Part shown: positions 29,202 to 38,982 of the stretch, one piece after another | Layout of the letters: each line of letters opens with the position of its first letter | Position numbering within the stretch: position 1 is the first letter of the stretch | DNA from: Oscillospiraceae bacterium | GTDB lineage: Bacteria; Bacillota; Clostridia; Oscillospirales; Ruminococcaceae | Length of the DNA stretch: 64,000 nucleotides | Direction: 5' to 3' | NCBI GenBank assembly: GCA_009781425.1 | Contig: WQYC01000007.1 | Coordinates: 1 to 64,000, forward strand | The notes under the pieces: model-generated | The model's database searches: none | Told to the model about the DNA's origin: nothing | What the model saw: the letters and a program-made list of their open reading frames with translations, nothing else | Position numbers and translations under genes: made by a program

Positions 29202-30509
29202 ATGAGCAGGATTTTCAAGAATTTCGCGTTATCATTGAAAACTAATATAAAAACGATTATAACCGCCGTTATTTTATCCGTGGTGGTTTGGTTTGCTATT
29301 TCGATTCAGATTTTCCCCGATGTAACCGAAACAATCACTGATATTCCTGTTATAATTCAACCGCCTGCATACATGATTGAAAATAATCTTCAGCTTGCGG
29401 AGGAATACGAGTTTACAGCTAATGTCCAAATCCGCGGTAAACGCCGCGAAATCGGAAGACTGAACAGCGGCGATTTCACGGCTTACTTGAATCTCGCGAA
29501 CGTCACAGAGGAAGGCGAGCATACTGTTGGTGTGTTAATCTCGACAAATTCCAACTTTGATATTGAAATTTCACCTAATACTCAAGTTATGAGAATAAGA
29601 GTGGAAAGAATAGATTCAATAACTCTCGAGCTTGCGCCGAACACAAGCTTAATCAGAAATCTTTTGGTTGAGGGTATGCAGATTGATGAATCGGGACTCA
29701 CAGCGAACCCGCCCGAAATCACGATTCGCGGCGAGAAAACTATAATTGATTCAATTGCGAGAGCAGAAGTAATTGTCGTGCATAATGAAGAGATTTTCTC
29801 GACCTTTTCTGTTGCGGGCGAGCTTAGGTTATATAATAATAACGACGTTTGGATTGTGAACCCCGACGTAATTATCGACAGCGAGAATATTATCGTTACC
29901 GTGCCTGTTCATAAGGTGAAAACTTTAGAGCTTAATATGGTAATCGTGGGCGCACCGAGCAACTTCGACTTAACCGGGCTTGCTTCAAAAATGCTGATAA
30001 CGCCGAGCGAGCTTACCCTTTCCTCACCGGATAACTCAATAGCTCACCGCAGTCACTTTGATGTAGGCGAGATTCTGCTCTCGGAAATAGATATGCAGCT
30101 GCTTAATAACCAGTTCCGAGATACGATTGCGCCGAAGCTGCCGGAGGGATATAAAAACATTTCGGGAAATGCCTCGTTCACGCTTGAATTTACGGGTGTT
30201 TCGGATTATACACAGCACAGCTTCACCGTACCGCGCGACAATATTACGATACTGAACGAGCCTGAGGGCTTCGAGATTGAAATACTGACGCGAGAGCTAA
30301 CTGTAAATGTAATCGGTCCGACAGCATATGTACAGGCGATGTCGGTAGAGGATATTAATGTAACATTAAATCTATTGAGCTTCCCCGATGTTACGGACAG
30401 CTTGATTGATTCAAGGTCGGTGCAATGCGGAATAAGAGGAATGAGAGTTCCCGCGTGGGTCGCAGGAAATCCGCAGGTTGATGTAAGCTTTACACGTATT
30501 GAGCAATAA
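29202..30509 (+). CDS. cdaR: YbbR-domain protein CdaR
   Basis: position after cdaA; signal anchor plus repeated YbbR-like domains. Confidence 0.88.
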   Translation: MSRIFKNFALSLKTNIKTIITAVILSVVVWFAISIQIFPDVTETITDIPVIIQPPAYMIENNLQLAEEYEFTANVQIRGKRREIGRLNSGDFTAYLNLANVTEEGEHTVGVLISTNSNFDIEISPNTQVMRIRVERIDSITLELAPNTSLIRNLLVEGMQIDESGLTANPPEITIRGEKTIIDSIARAEVIVVHNEEIFSTFSVAGELRLYNNNDVWIVNPDVIIDSENIIVTVPVHKVKTLELNMVIVGAPSNFDLTGLASKMLITPSELTLSSPDNSIAHRSHFDVGEILLSEIDMQLLNNQFRDTIAPKLPEGYKNISGNASFTLEFTGVSDYTQHSFTVPRDNITILNEPEGFEIEILTRELTVNVIGPTAYVQAMSVEDINVTLNLLSFPDVTDSLIDSRSVQCGIRGMRVPAWVAGNPQVDVSFTRIEQ

Positions 30510-30530
30510 AAAAATGGAGGAATTCGTTTC

Positions 30531-31364
30531 ATGGAAAAAATAAGGGTAAATATTTGCGAGAGAGAATTTAATCTTGTGACGGACGATGCTCCCGAAATTA
30601 TAGTCAAAGCGGCGGAGAAGGTAGAGGAAAAAATCACCGAATTCAGCGCGCTGAGGAGTCGTTCAGAGGTGGAAATGCTCATGCTTGTCGCGCTCAACCT
30701 TACGAGCGAGGCAGAAAAGGATATGCTCGCCGTGAAGCACGTTATCGGGGAAATGCATAAAAAAATATCTGCGCTTGAAGAGGAAAACGCCGGATTAAAA
30801 GAAACAGCGCAGTTTTCAATAAGCGACGACCTGCAAAGCGTAACGCGCGAGCTTGAGCAAATCGCGCAGGTGCGCGACGAAGAGAACGAGCAGCTGCAGA
30901 AAAAGCTCGCAGGCTATGAAGACGACATGGAAAAGCTCATGGTAAACCGTGAAATCGAGCTGAAGGAGCTCCGCGCGGGCTTCGAGAGCGCGCACAAGGA
31001 AATGGAAAACATAGCTAACAATAAGCAGGCGGAAAACGAAATCCTCAGTGCTAAGGTTTTAGAATATGAAAGCCAAATCGACAATCTTATGAAAGGTCGT
31101 GAGGTTGAAATCAAGCATCTGCACGACGGCTTCGACAGCGCGGCGAAGGAAATGGCGTACATCGCCGACGTCAAGGACGGCGAAAATAAAACCCTCAGAA
31201 ATACCTTAAATACTTATGAAACTACCTTTGATAATTATGTTAAATTAAAAGAAGAAGAAATAGTAGCTCTGCGCAAAAGCTTGGACGAGCTCCGCCTTGA
31301 ATACGAAGCGTTCAAAGCGAAATCAACCAAAGACGACGAACAGCTTTCGCTTCGCCGATTATAA
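30531..31364 (+). CDS. zapA: cell division protein ZapA-like with C-terminal coiled-coil repeats
   Basis: N-term RVNICEREFNLVTDD...AEKVEEKI...VEMLMLVALNLTSE; then 50-residue repeats. Confidence 0.75.
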   Translation: MEKIRVNICEREFNLVTDDAPEIIVKAAEKVEEKITEFSALRSRSEVEMLMLVALNLTSEAEKDMLAVKHVIGEMHKKISALEEENAGLKETAQFSISDDLQSVTRELEQIAQVRDEENEQLQKKLAGYEDDMEKLMVNREIELKELRAGFESAHKEMENIANNKQAENEILSAKVLEYESQIDNLMKGREVEIKHLHDGFDSAAKEMAYIADVKDGENKTLRNTLNTYETTFDNYVKLKEEEIVALRKSLDELRLEYEAFKAKSTKDDEQLSLRRL

Positions 31365-31368
31365 AGCT

Positions 31369-32280
31369 ATGAAAAATACAATTGAAATCCTTGCGCCGGC
31401 GGGAAGCCCCGAGAGCTTAAACGCCGCGCTGAACGCGGCAGCAGACGCGGTTTATCTCGGCTTGCAAAGCTTTTCTGCGAGAAAAAGCGCGAAGAACTTC
31501 TCGGCTGAACAATTATACGAGGCGGCAAGAATTTGCCGCCTTTCGGGTGTAAAATTGTATTTGACGCTAAACACGCTTGTTTTTGACCGCGAGATAAAGG
31601 AACTGCGCAAAGCGGTGCAATTCGCCGCAGAAGCAGGCGTGAACGCCTTTATAATCCAAGACTTGGCTGTTTTACAGCTCGCGAAAGAACTCGCGCCCGA
31701 TATAAACTGCCACGCTTCTACGCAGATGACGATTACGTCTGCTTCGGGCGCGGAAGCCGCTCGGAAGCTCGGCTTTTCGCGTGTGGTGCTTGCGCGTGAA
31801 TTATCGCTTTCCGAAATAGCTGAAATTAATAAAAAAGTTGAAATAGAAACCGAGGTTTTCATTCACGGAGCGCTTTGCGTAAGCGTGAGCGGACAGTGCC
31901 ATATGAGCGCGTTCTTCGGCGGCTCGGGCGCGGAGCGCAGCGCGAACCGCGGCTCATGCGCGCAGCCCTGCCGCTTGAACTTCAAGGCAGGGAATTCCAA
32001 CCATGCGCTGTCGTTAAAAGACCTATCTATTACTAAAAGTATAACCGAGCTTGAAAAAGCGGGCGTGACTTCTGTGAAGATTGAAGGGCGCATGAAAAGC
32101 CCGGAATATGTCGCCGCGGCTGTCGGTGCGTGTGTAAAAGCGAGAAACGGGGATTCATACGACGAAAAAGCCTTGAAAGCTATATTCTCGCGCGACGGCT
32201 TCACAGACGGCTACTTCACCGGAAACACGCGCGCAATGCGCGGAAATCGTGCGCAGTTGAGCAAAAGGAGACGAAAATGA
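31369..32280 (+). CDS. peptidase U32 family protein, C-terminally short
   Basis: EILAPAGSPESLNAALNAAADAVYLGL; NRGSCAQPCR; SVKIEGRMKSPEYVA. Confidence 0.88.
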   Translation: MKNTIEILAPAGSPESLNAALNAAADAVYLGLQSFSARKSAKNFSAEQLYEAARICRLSGVKLYLTLNTLVFDREIKELRKAVQFAAEAGVNAFIIQDLAVLQLAKELAPDINCHASTQMTITSASGAEAARKLGFSRVVLARELSLSEIAEINKKVEIETEVFIHGALCVSVSGQCHMSAFFGGSGAERSANRGSCAQPCRLNFKAGNSNHALSLKDLSITKSITELEKAGVTSVKIEGRMKSPEYVAAAVGACVKARNGDSYDEKALKAIFSRDGFTDGYFTGNTRAMRGNRAQLSKRRRK

Positions 32281-32696
32281 AAATATTAGCAGTTGATTTC
32301 GGTGATGTGCGAACAGGGCTTGCTGTCTGCGACAAGGGGGAAATCTTAGCTTCGCCGCACAGCGTAATTACAACGAGAGCGGCGGATAAGCTTCTGCAGA
32401 GGATTGCAGAGGTCGTCAGTGAAGAAAGTATCGAAGAAATCATAGTCGGGAACCCGATAAACATGAACAACACGCGCGGCGAAAGAAGCGAGAAATGCGT
32501 TTATTTCGCGGATAAACTGCGCGAAAACGTCAGCGTTCCCGTTTCGATGTGGGATGAACGAACCTCGACACAAATGGCGCACGTTCTGCTCAGCGAAGCC
32601 GACAAAAGAGGCAAAAAGCGCAAGGAAGTAATTGACGCGGCGGCGGCGGCGGTAATCTTGGAAAGCTATCTTGCTTACAGAAAAAATCGAAAGTAG
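32277..32696 (+). CDS. ruvX: Holliday junction resolvase-like RuvX/YqgF
   Basis: ILAVDFGDVRTGLAVCD; VSMWDERTSTQMA. Confidence 0.93.
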   Translation: MKILAVDFGDVRTGLAVCDKGEILASPHSVITTRAADKLLQRIAEVVSEESIEEIIVGNPINMNNTRGERSEKCVYFADKLRENVSVPVSMWDERTSTQMAHVLLSEADKRGKKRKEVIDAAAAAVILESYLAYRKNRK

Positions 32697-32709
32697 AGGG
32701 ACACTAATC

Positions 32710-33435
32710 ATGAAAAACAAAATCTTCGCGCTTATCCTCATCATCGCATTAACCTTAACCCTCGCCGCTTGCGCAGAAAAGCCCGCACAACCTATGGACA
32801 CTCCACATCGAATAGGAACACAAGGAATAATCCATGCAAGCCATATTCCACTTCCCAATTTAAACGAACTAATTGAAAAATCCGACCTTATCGTCGATAT
32901 TACTATAACAGAATGGCTTGGTGAAAATATTGAACATAGTAGAACGTTTTTTTCGGCAGAGGTTAATAATACTTTTAAGGGAGAAGAGCTTGATGAAATT
33001 GAAATAATTCAAAGTGGAAATAGTCGTATTACATTAGAATGTCACCCGTTATTTAAAATTGGAGACAGGGTTCTTGTGTTTTTAGTTGAAAGAGAATGGC
33101 CAAATTTAATATCAATAACTAAAGAAGAATGGGACGAAATATTTAAAGATAGATATGAAACAGTTTCATATCTTGATGTTATGGATATTTGGGAATATGA
33201 AGATGAGCTTTATTTATTAAACAGAGCTGATTTCACTCCATTGGCAGAGAGTATTTTATTATCAGATGAAATCGAAGAAGCAAACGAAGAAATAAAAGAC
33301 GAAATAATTGAACAGTATCTTGAATATGACCCTATATTTGAATATGCGCTATATGAAAACGTACATGAAAATATATTTGTTTTGGAAAGCGTAACTGACA
33401 AAATTGTAAGAATTGTCGAAGAAAATAACAATTAA
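32710..33435 (+). CDS. lipoprotein of unknown function
   Basis: lipobox LTLTLAACA. Confidence 0.65.
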   Translation: MKNKIFALILIIALTLTLAACAEKPAQPMDTPHRIGTQGIIHASHIPLPNLNELIEKSDLIVDITITEWLGENIEHSRTFFSAEVNNTFKGEELDEIEIIQSGNSRITLECHPLFKIGDRVLVFLVEREWPNLISITKEEWDEIFKDRYETVSYLDVMDIWEYEDELYLLNRADFTPLAESILLSDEIEEANEEIKDEIIEQYLEYDPIFEYALYENVHENIFVLESVTDKIVRIVEENNN

Positions 33436-33464
33436 ATATATAAACCTTGAAAGGACGTAAAAAA

Positions 33465-34013
33465 ATGAAATACTTCAAAAAAATCCCGGGGGAGCGGGTT
33501 TATCTTTCGCCTTATAACGGCAGTGACGAAGAGGTTGAAAGCTTCACGAAATGGCTCAACGACAGCGCGGTTACGGACGGGCTGGGCGATACTCATATGC
33601 AGTATAACCTTCCGAACGAGCGGCTGTGGCTTGAGGATATTATGAAAAAAGGCGAGCCGGCTTTTGCGATTGTTTTGGCGGAAACCGATGAAATAATCGG
33701 CAGCATGGCTTTAATGGAAATCAAGCAGGTTCACGGCTCGGCGACTGTCGGGATTTTCATTGGCGAAGCCGAGCACCGCGGCAAGGGCTACGGCACGGAA
33801 GCCATGAAGCTGCTTGTCGGCTACGGTTTTGATGTGCTGAATCTGTGCAATATCATGCTGAATGTCTACGAATTCAACGAGAACGCGCAGAAGTCTTACT
33901 TGAAGGTAGGCTTCAAGGAAATCGGCAGACGCAGAAAGGCGCATTATCTGAATAATGCGCGTCACGACATAATTTTCATGGATATTACAAGAGAGGATTG
34001 GTACGGGAAATGA
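33465..34013 (+). CDS. GNAT acetyltransferase
   Basis: IFIGEAEHRGKGYGTEAMKLLVGYGFDVLNLCNIMLNVYEFNENAQKSYLKVGFKEIGR. Confidence 0.9.
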   Translation: MKYFKKIPGERVYLSPYNGSDEEVESFTKWLNDSAVTDGLGDTHMQYNLPNERLWLEDIMKKGEPAFAIVLAETDEIIGSMALMEIKQVHGSATVGIFIGEAEHRGKGYGTEAMKLLVGYGFDVLNLCNIMLNVYEFNENAQKSYLKVGFKEIGRRRKAHYLNNARHDIIFMDITREDWYGK

Positions 34014-34369
34014 GCGCGAAAAAAGCCAAGGCTGTATTAAAAAAAATCCTGACCTTCTGCGTTGTTATTTTAGTCGCGGGGATTCTCGTTTTCGCTGTTG
34101 TGCAGGGGATTATGCGGGAAGCGAGCTCGCAGGTGTTCACAGACGGCAAGCAAACCGTTACGCTGTTCGCCGACGGAAAGTACACAGCAGAGCTGCTGCT
34201 TTATATGCAAAGAAGCGGAACCTACGAGCTGCGCGAAAATACAGCAGTGACGACGATATGGTTTTACGTAGGCGACGAAATAGCAGTCGGCTGGCTGAAA
34301 GACGACATATTGCAACTGCCGGTAAGCTGGGAAATCGACGATAACGAGACGTTTTTGCCGAAAAGATAG
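34010..34369 (+). CDS. small membrane-anchored hypothetical protein
   Basis: ATGA coupling to GNAT; single N-terminal TM. Confidence 0.5.
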   Translation: MSAKKAKAVLKKILTFCVVILVAGILVFAVVQGIMREASSQVFTDGKQTVTLFADGKYTAELLLYMQRSGTYELRENTAVTTIWFYVGDEIAVGWLKDDILQLPVSWEIDDNETFLPKR

Positions 34370-34381
34370 GAGGAATCAAAC

Positions 34382-35230
34382 ATGAAAAAGCTTTTATCAA
34401 TTTTATTGATTTTTACTATGCTTGTTATATTAACAACACTCGTAGATGCAGGTACTCCACCTCCACGAATTATTTTTAGAGATAAAGAACAACTAATGAA
34501 AATGCGGGAAATGGTGAAAGCAAGTGATGAAGAACTTGAAAAATATTTGGACGGTTATTTTAAGAGAAATGGACTAATGAACCGTGAAGATGTTGTTAAT
34601 TTTTTAAATCTTCTCGATTCACTGCCAATTCCGTATAATGAAGATATGCGATTCGGCAGTTTAACTTATTATCCTGACCCTGAAATTCAAACATTTGATA
34701 TGATTTTTAGTAGTAAAACCGGTGAAAGACACACATTCCGTTTATTTACCGGAGAAGATAAAGGTAAAAGTTTGTTTGAAGAGGACATGGGTGGAGAAAT
34801 GTTTATTGAAATATACCGAGGTCAAGATAACGGAAGACAAATAATAGTCTATTCTCCACCAAGCGCATGGGGTAGTTACCCTAATCGACACGGCAATTAT
34901 ACATTCCCAATGGAAATTGAAGGGTTCTTTATAAGTGCGGGCTATGTTCCCGGTCAGAGCGATGCTTATGTCACAGCCGAGGATATTTACAGGCATATGA
35001 CGGTTACAACAATAAGAGATTTGTTGTGGATTGAGAGACCCGAGCTGATTACTACTGATGATGAGCTCGTTACGGTTGATGAGTTAACTACTGCCGACGC
35101 GCTCACGGTTCTCCGTGCTGTCGCGGGGATAACTTCGTTAACTGATGCGGAAAGCGTGAGGTTTGGGATTAGCGGTGCGCCTACAACTGCTGACGCGCTT
35201 GCGATTTTGCGGAAAGTCGCAGGACTTTAA
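34382..35230 (+). CDS. secreted protein with degenerate dockerin-like C-terminus
   Basis: signal peptide; C-term TTADALTVLRAVAGI...TTADALAILRKVAGL. Confidence 0.65.
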   Translation: MKKLLSILLIFTMLVILTTLVDAGTPPPRIIFRDKEQLMKMREMVKASDEELEKYLDGYFKRNGLMNREDVVNFLNLLDSLPIPYNEDMRFGSLTYYPDPEIQTFDMIFSSKTGERHTFRLFTGEDKGKSLFEEDMGGEMFIEIYRGQDNGRQIIVYSPPSAWGSYPNRHGNYTFPMEIEGFFISAGYVPGQSDAYVTAEDIYRHMTVTTIRDLLWIERPELITTDDELVTVDELTTADALTVLRAVAGITSLTDAESVRFGISGAPTTADALAILRKVAGL

Positions 35231-35292
35231 AAGGGACATGAAACAGCAAAATTCTTCATACTATTATATAATACTATAGTGAGGTGAATTTT

Positions 35293-35577
35293 ATGGTATG
35301 CCGTTTTGAGGATTTGCGCTGTAAGGAAATTATAAATATTAGAACAGGCTGTAAGCTCGGTTATCCCGATGACGTGGAGTTCGAGAGCTGTACAGCGAAA
35401 ATAATAAAGCTGATTGTCTGCGGGCGTCCGCGATTCTTTGGGATTTTGGGCAGGGAAGACGACATCGTAATCCCGTGGTGCGACATTGAAATCATCGGCG
35501 AGGACACGATTTTAGTGACCTGCGACTTCCCCGTGCGCGGAAAAAAGCACGGTTTTGTGAAAAGCTTTATAAAATAA
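35293..35577 (+). CDS. YlmC/YmxH-family PRC-barrel protein
   Basis: FEDLRCKEIINIRTGCKLGYPDDVEFE...GILGREDDIVIPWCDIEIIGEDTILV. Confidence 0.88.
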   Translation: MVCRFEDLRCKEIINIRTGCKLGYPDDVEFESCTAKIIKLIVCGRPRFFGILGREDDIVIPWCDIEIIGEDTILVTCDFPVRGKKHGFVKSFIK

Positions 35578-35614
35578 CTTAAAAAGAAGTAAAAATAAAA
35601 ATGTTTAAAAATGA

Positions 35615-35643
35615 TTGACAAGCGGTAAATTTTATGCTATAAT
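35615..35643 (+). promoter_or_regulatory. sigma-A promoter of rpsB-tsf
   Basis: TTGACA-N17-TATAAT. Confidence 0.85.
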
Positions 35644-35648
35644 TTTAA

Positions 35649-35718
35649 GGCGATTGCAATGCAGTCGCCAGTTCACACGTTGCTTTTGTTTTATTGCGCA
35701 TTATTGCGTTTAGCAACG
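35649..35718 (+). promoter_or_regulatory. structured rpsB leader (two hairpins)
   Basis: GGCGATTGCAATGCAGTCGCC hairpin, then CGTTGCT (35678-35684) pairing with AGCAACG (35712-35718) just before the SD region. Confidence 0.5.
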
Positions 35719-35754
35719 GAGGAATAAATACAACAAACAAGGAGAATCAAACAA

Positions 35755-36537
35755 ATGGCAGTAGTATCAATGAAACAGCTTCTTGAAGCGGGCGTTCACT
35801 TCGGACATCAGACAAGACGCTGGAACCCCAAAATGGCACCGTATATCTTTACGGAAAGAAACGGAATCTACATCATCGACCTGCAGAAAACCGTAAAAAA
35901 GCTTGACGAAGCGTATAACTTCATTCATCAGGTAGCGGCGGACGGCGGCGAAGTGCTTTTCGTGGGAACGAAGAAGCAAGCAGTAGACTCAATCCGCGAG
36001 GAAGCTGAACGCGCAGGCGCGCACTTTGTAAATGCACGCTGGCTCGGCGGCATGATGACTAACTTCAAGACGATTCAAAGAAGAATCCGCAGACTTGAAC
36101 AGCTTCAAGAAATGGCGGGCGACGGCACCTTTGACCTGCTCCCCAAAAAAGAAGTAATTCAGCTCAACTTAGAAATCGAAAAGCTCGAAAAGTTCCTCGG
36201 CGGGATTAGAAACATGGAAAAGTTGCCGGGCGCGCTGTTCGTAGTTGACCCGCGCAAGGAAAAAATCGCGGTTGCAGAAGCGAAAAAGCTCGGGATTCCC
36301 GTTGTCGCTATAGTTGACACCAACTGCGACCCCGACGAAATAGACTATGTAATCCCCGGGAACGACGACGCGATTCGCGCTGTTAAGCTTATTGCGGGTG
36401 CAATGGCTGACGCGATTATCGCTACAAAGGGCGGCGTAATAGGCGAAACATCAAACGAGGCGAACGCAGGCGTAGCGTACACCGCTGAACCCGACGAAGA
36501 AGACGCAGGAACTGCTGAAAATACAGAGGAGGTATAA
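35755..36537 (+). CDS. rpsB: 30S ribosomal protein S2
   Basis: [27 protein letters not shown]. Confidence 0.98.
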   Translation: MAVVSMKQLLEAGVHFGHQTRRWNPKMAPYIFTERNGIYIIDLQKTVKKLDEAYNFIHQVAADGGEVLFVGTKKQAVDSIREEAERAGAHFVNARWLGGMMTNFKTIQRRIRRLEQLQEMAGDGTFDLLPKKEVIQLNLEIEKLEKFLGGIRNMEKLPGALFVVDPRKEKIAVAEAKKLGIPVVAIVDTNCDPDEIDYVIPGNDDAIRAVKLIAGAMADAIIATKGGVIGETSNEANAGVAYTAEPDEEDAGTAENTEEV

Positions 36538-36542
36538 TTTTT

Positions 36543-37460
36543 ATGGCTATATCAGCTCAACAGGTAAAAGAACTTAAAGAAATGACTAACTGCGGTATGA
36601 TGGACTGCAAACGCGCGCTTGAAGAAACAAACGGCGACATGGACGCTGCTATAAAACACCTCCGCGAAAAAGGACTTGCAAAGGCTTCTAAAAAAGCCGG
36701 CAGAATCGCCGCGGAAGGCTTAGTTTTAACGAAAATAGATAAAGAAAAAAGAATCGGCGTAGTTGTCGAGGTAAATTCCGAAACCGACTTCGCGGCGAAG
36801 TCCGACAGATTCGTAGCGTTCGTTGAGCAGGTTGCTGACACTGTTCTTAATAACGATGCGGCTGACGTTGACGCGCTCAAGGCTTGCACCGCGTTCGGCT
36901 CGAACGAAACGCTCGATGAATCCTTAGTTGACAAAATCGCAACAATAGGCGAGAACATTCAAATCAGACGCTTTACAAAGCTGCAGGGCGACCTGTTTTC
37001 ATACGTACACGACGGCGGCGGAAGCATTATCGGCACTATTTTGCAGCTTGAAGCTGACGACGCGAGTGCTCCCGAGGTTGCCGACTGCGCGAAGAATATT
37101 TTACTGCAAATCACTGCAAGCGCACCGCAGTTCGTAAGCAAGGACGACGTTCCCGCGCAGGTAATCACAGATGAAAAAGACACACAAATGGGAATTGTCA
37201 GAACCGAAAATGAAGCGAAGCCGAAGCCCGAAAACGTACTTGAAAAAATCGTTGAAGGCAGACTCCGCAAGTTCCTTGAAGAAATCTGCTTACTCGACCA
37301 GCCTTACGTTAAAGACCCCGACATGACGGTTGCGAAATACGTAGAGTCAATCGGCAAAGGCGTTAAAGTCGTGAAGTTTGTAAGATACGAAAAAGGCGAG
37401 GGAATCCAAAAGAAAGAAGACGATTTCGCCGCAGAAGTAGCATCAATGATAAAAAATTAA
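36543..37460 (+). CDS. tsf: elongation factor Ts
   Basis: VKELKEMTNCGMMDCKRALEETNGDMDAAIKHLREKG. Confidence 0.98.
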   Translation: MAISAQQVKELKEMTNCGMMDCKRALEETNGDMDAAIKHLREKGLAKASKKAGRIAAEGLVLTKIDKEKRIGVVVEVNSETDFAAKSDRFVAFVEQVADTVLNNDAADVDALKACTAFGSNETLDESLVDKIATIGENIQIRRFTKLQGDLFSYVHDGGGSIIGTILQLEADDASAPEVADCAKNILLQITASAPQFVSKDDVPAQVITDEKDTQMGIVRTENEAKPKPENVLEKIVEGRLRKFLEEICLLDQPYVKDPDMTVAKYVESIGKGVKVVKFVRYEKGEGIQKKEDDFAAEVASMIKN

Positions 37461-37472
37461 CAATCAGATTTA

Positions 37473-37509
37473 AAGGCGTAAATGGATTTTTCCATTTACG
37501 CCTTATTTT
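37473..37509 (+). terminator. terminator of rpsB-tsf
   Basis: AAGGCGTAAATGGATTTTTCCATTTACGCCTTATTTT. Confidence 0.88.
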
Positions 37510-37513
37510 ACCC

Positions 37514-37542
37514 TTGACTATGTATTTTATTTATAGTACAAT
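37514..37542 (+). promoter_or_regulatory. sigma-A-like promoter of 37592-38482
   Basis: TTGACT-N17-TACAAT. Confidence 0.65.
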
Positions 37543-37591
37543 TGATAGTAGGGCATGGTATTTATATAATGCGAAGGGATAGGGGTTCATC

Positions 37592-38482
37592 ATGAACAAA
37601 AAAGACAAGCAACTTTTTGAACAACTGATTTCTGAAATGAAATATACATCGAAAGAGTCACTTCTTTCTTACTATGAGGAATGGCGAGATAGTATGCCAG
37701 ACATGAAAACAAACCAAAATCCGAGATATACATGGTTTCGTGATGTGGGGCTTTTGCTTCTGCCATTATTGCAACATAATATGATTCATACAGTTATGGA
37801 TATAGGGCTTGTTGAAGCATACAAAAAAGGAGATATGAAAAGTCTGCATGAAGCCTTATATACATATAACCGCCTCTCTTTTCCGTTTTTTCGCGGAACT
37901 TCAAGCAGTAAAGATGATGGTGGGGAATATGTGATTTGCAGAAATATGATTGAAGCATTTGCCGCCTGTGATATTGAAGCTATCAGGAAATACTGTCCTG
38001 ATAACAGTCCAATTCTCACAAAGGGTTATAAGATGTGGTTTGTGGGGTATAACCTCATTTTAGGTATGCTTTATAAAGATGGAAAGCGGATTGACAAAGG
38101 GGTTTCACAAGCAGAAAAAGCTTTGACTACTAAACTCCCGAAATTTGACGCCGCTGTGATTGCGTATCTTTTAGCATTGGCAAATCAGAATGCCGAGCAA
38201 GCCAATGAGCAGTTTTCTGTTATGATGTCATTGTATAAGAAATCCGGGTTGTTTGAATTTCACGACCCTTTCTTAAAAGTATTCGCACTACTTCCGCATG
38301 GTCTGTATAATATGGCGTATTACTTTTTATCGGCGGGAGATTTTGAGAAAATCGTTCCGCCAAAGGATACGGTGTTTTGGAATGAGCTTGCAGAGTATCA
38401 AAAGAAAACTGATTTTTCACATGGAGAGCCGTATATTATCTTTACTGATAATTTTAATTCGCTAAATGTCATTTATGAATAG
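37592..38482 (+). CDS. hypothetical helical repeat protein (possibly Imm49-like)
   Basis: own promoter; alpha-helical composition; family uncertain. Confidence 0.5.
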   Translation: MNKKDKQLFEQLISEMKYTSKESLLSYYEEWRDSMPDMKTNQNPRYTWFRDVGLLLLPLLQHNMIHTVMDIGLVEAYKKGDMKSLHEALYTYNRLSFPFFRGTSSSKDDGGEYVICRNMIEAFAACDIEAIRKYCPDNSPILTKGYKMWFVGYNLILGMLYKDGKRIDKGVSQAEKALTTKLPKFDAAVIAYLLALANQNAEQANEQFSVMMSLYKKSGLFEFHDPFLKVFALLPHGLYNMAYYFLSAGDFEKIVPPKDTVFWNELAEYQKKTDFSHGEPYIIFTDNFNSLNVIYE

Positions 38483-38520
38483 TGCCTTATAATCATTAGC
38501 AAGAGTTAGAGAGGTAGTTT

Positions 38521-38931
38521 ATGTCAGAACGCCCTAAAAGAAAGCGAAATATTATAATAACCATTATAAGCGTTTTCTTTCTTGTGCCTGTTCTTATTGT
38601 TACAATAATTGTATGGTTATTTATAACGTGCAATCCCGAAGACCGTGTCCCAAGACAAGCGAAGTGGGAGACGGTAGTGGCACGAATACACGCAGGCGAA
38701 AAAGTTGAGCATCCTGACCGTCCTTTTAACGTCAAACCCAGAGGAGAATCGGGACACGAAGATGTGTTTTTTCGACAAAGCCACTTCCTGCTGTTTGGTA
38801 TGGCAATTGATTCTTCTGTTGGGTATTTGTACTCCGAAGATGATATTTGTGATGTCAGCTTTGGCGAGGGGCGGATAGTTTCAATGGATTTTATAACGGA
38901 AAATTGGTATTTCATTCGTGTCGAGTATTGA
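38521..38931 (+). CDS. hypothetical membrane-anchored protein
   Basis: N-terminal TM after RPKRKRN. Confidence 0.5.
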   Translation: MSERPKRKRNIIITIISVFFLVPVLIVTIIVWLFITCNPEDRVPRQAKWETVVARIHAGEKVEHPDRPFNVKPRGESGHEDVFFRQSHFLLFGMAIDSSVGYLYSEDDICDVSFGEGRIVSMDFITENWYFIRVEY

Positions 38932-38982
38932 TACACATTATAAGCATTATACGCACTATAGAATTTTAAAAAGGAACAAAAA

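Noticed and set aside
35649-35669. rpsB leader hairpin GGCGATTGCAATGCAGTCGCC as a GTAG element
   Set aside because: No GTAG foot and different arm/loop geometry; treated as a leader structure instead.
37545-37560. GTAGGGCATGGTA near the 37592 gene as a GTAG element
   Set aside because: GTAGGG is present but no complementary arm follows.
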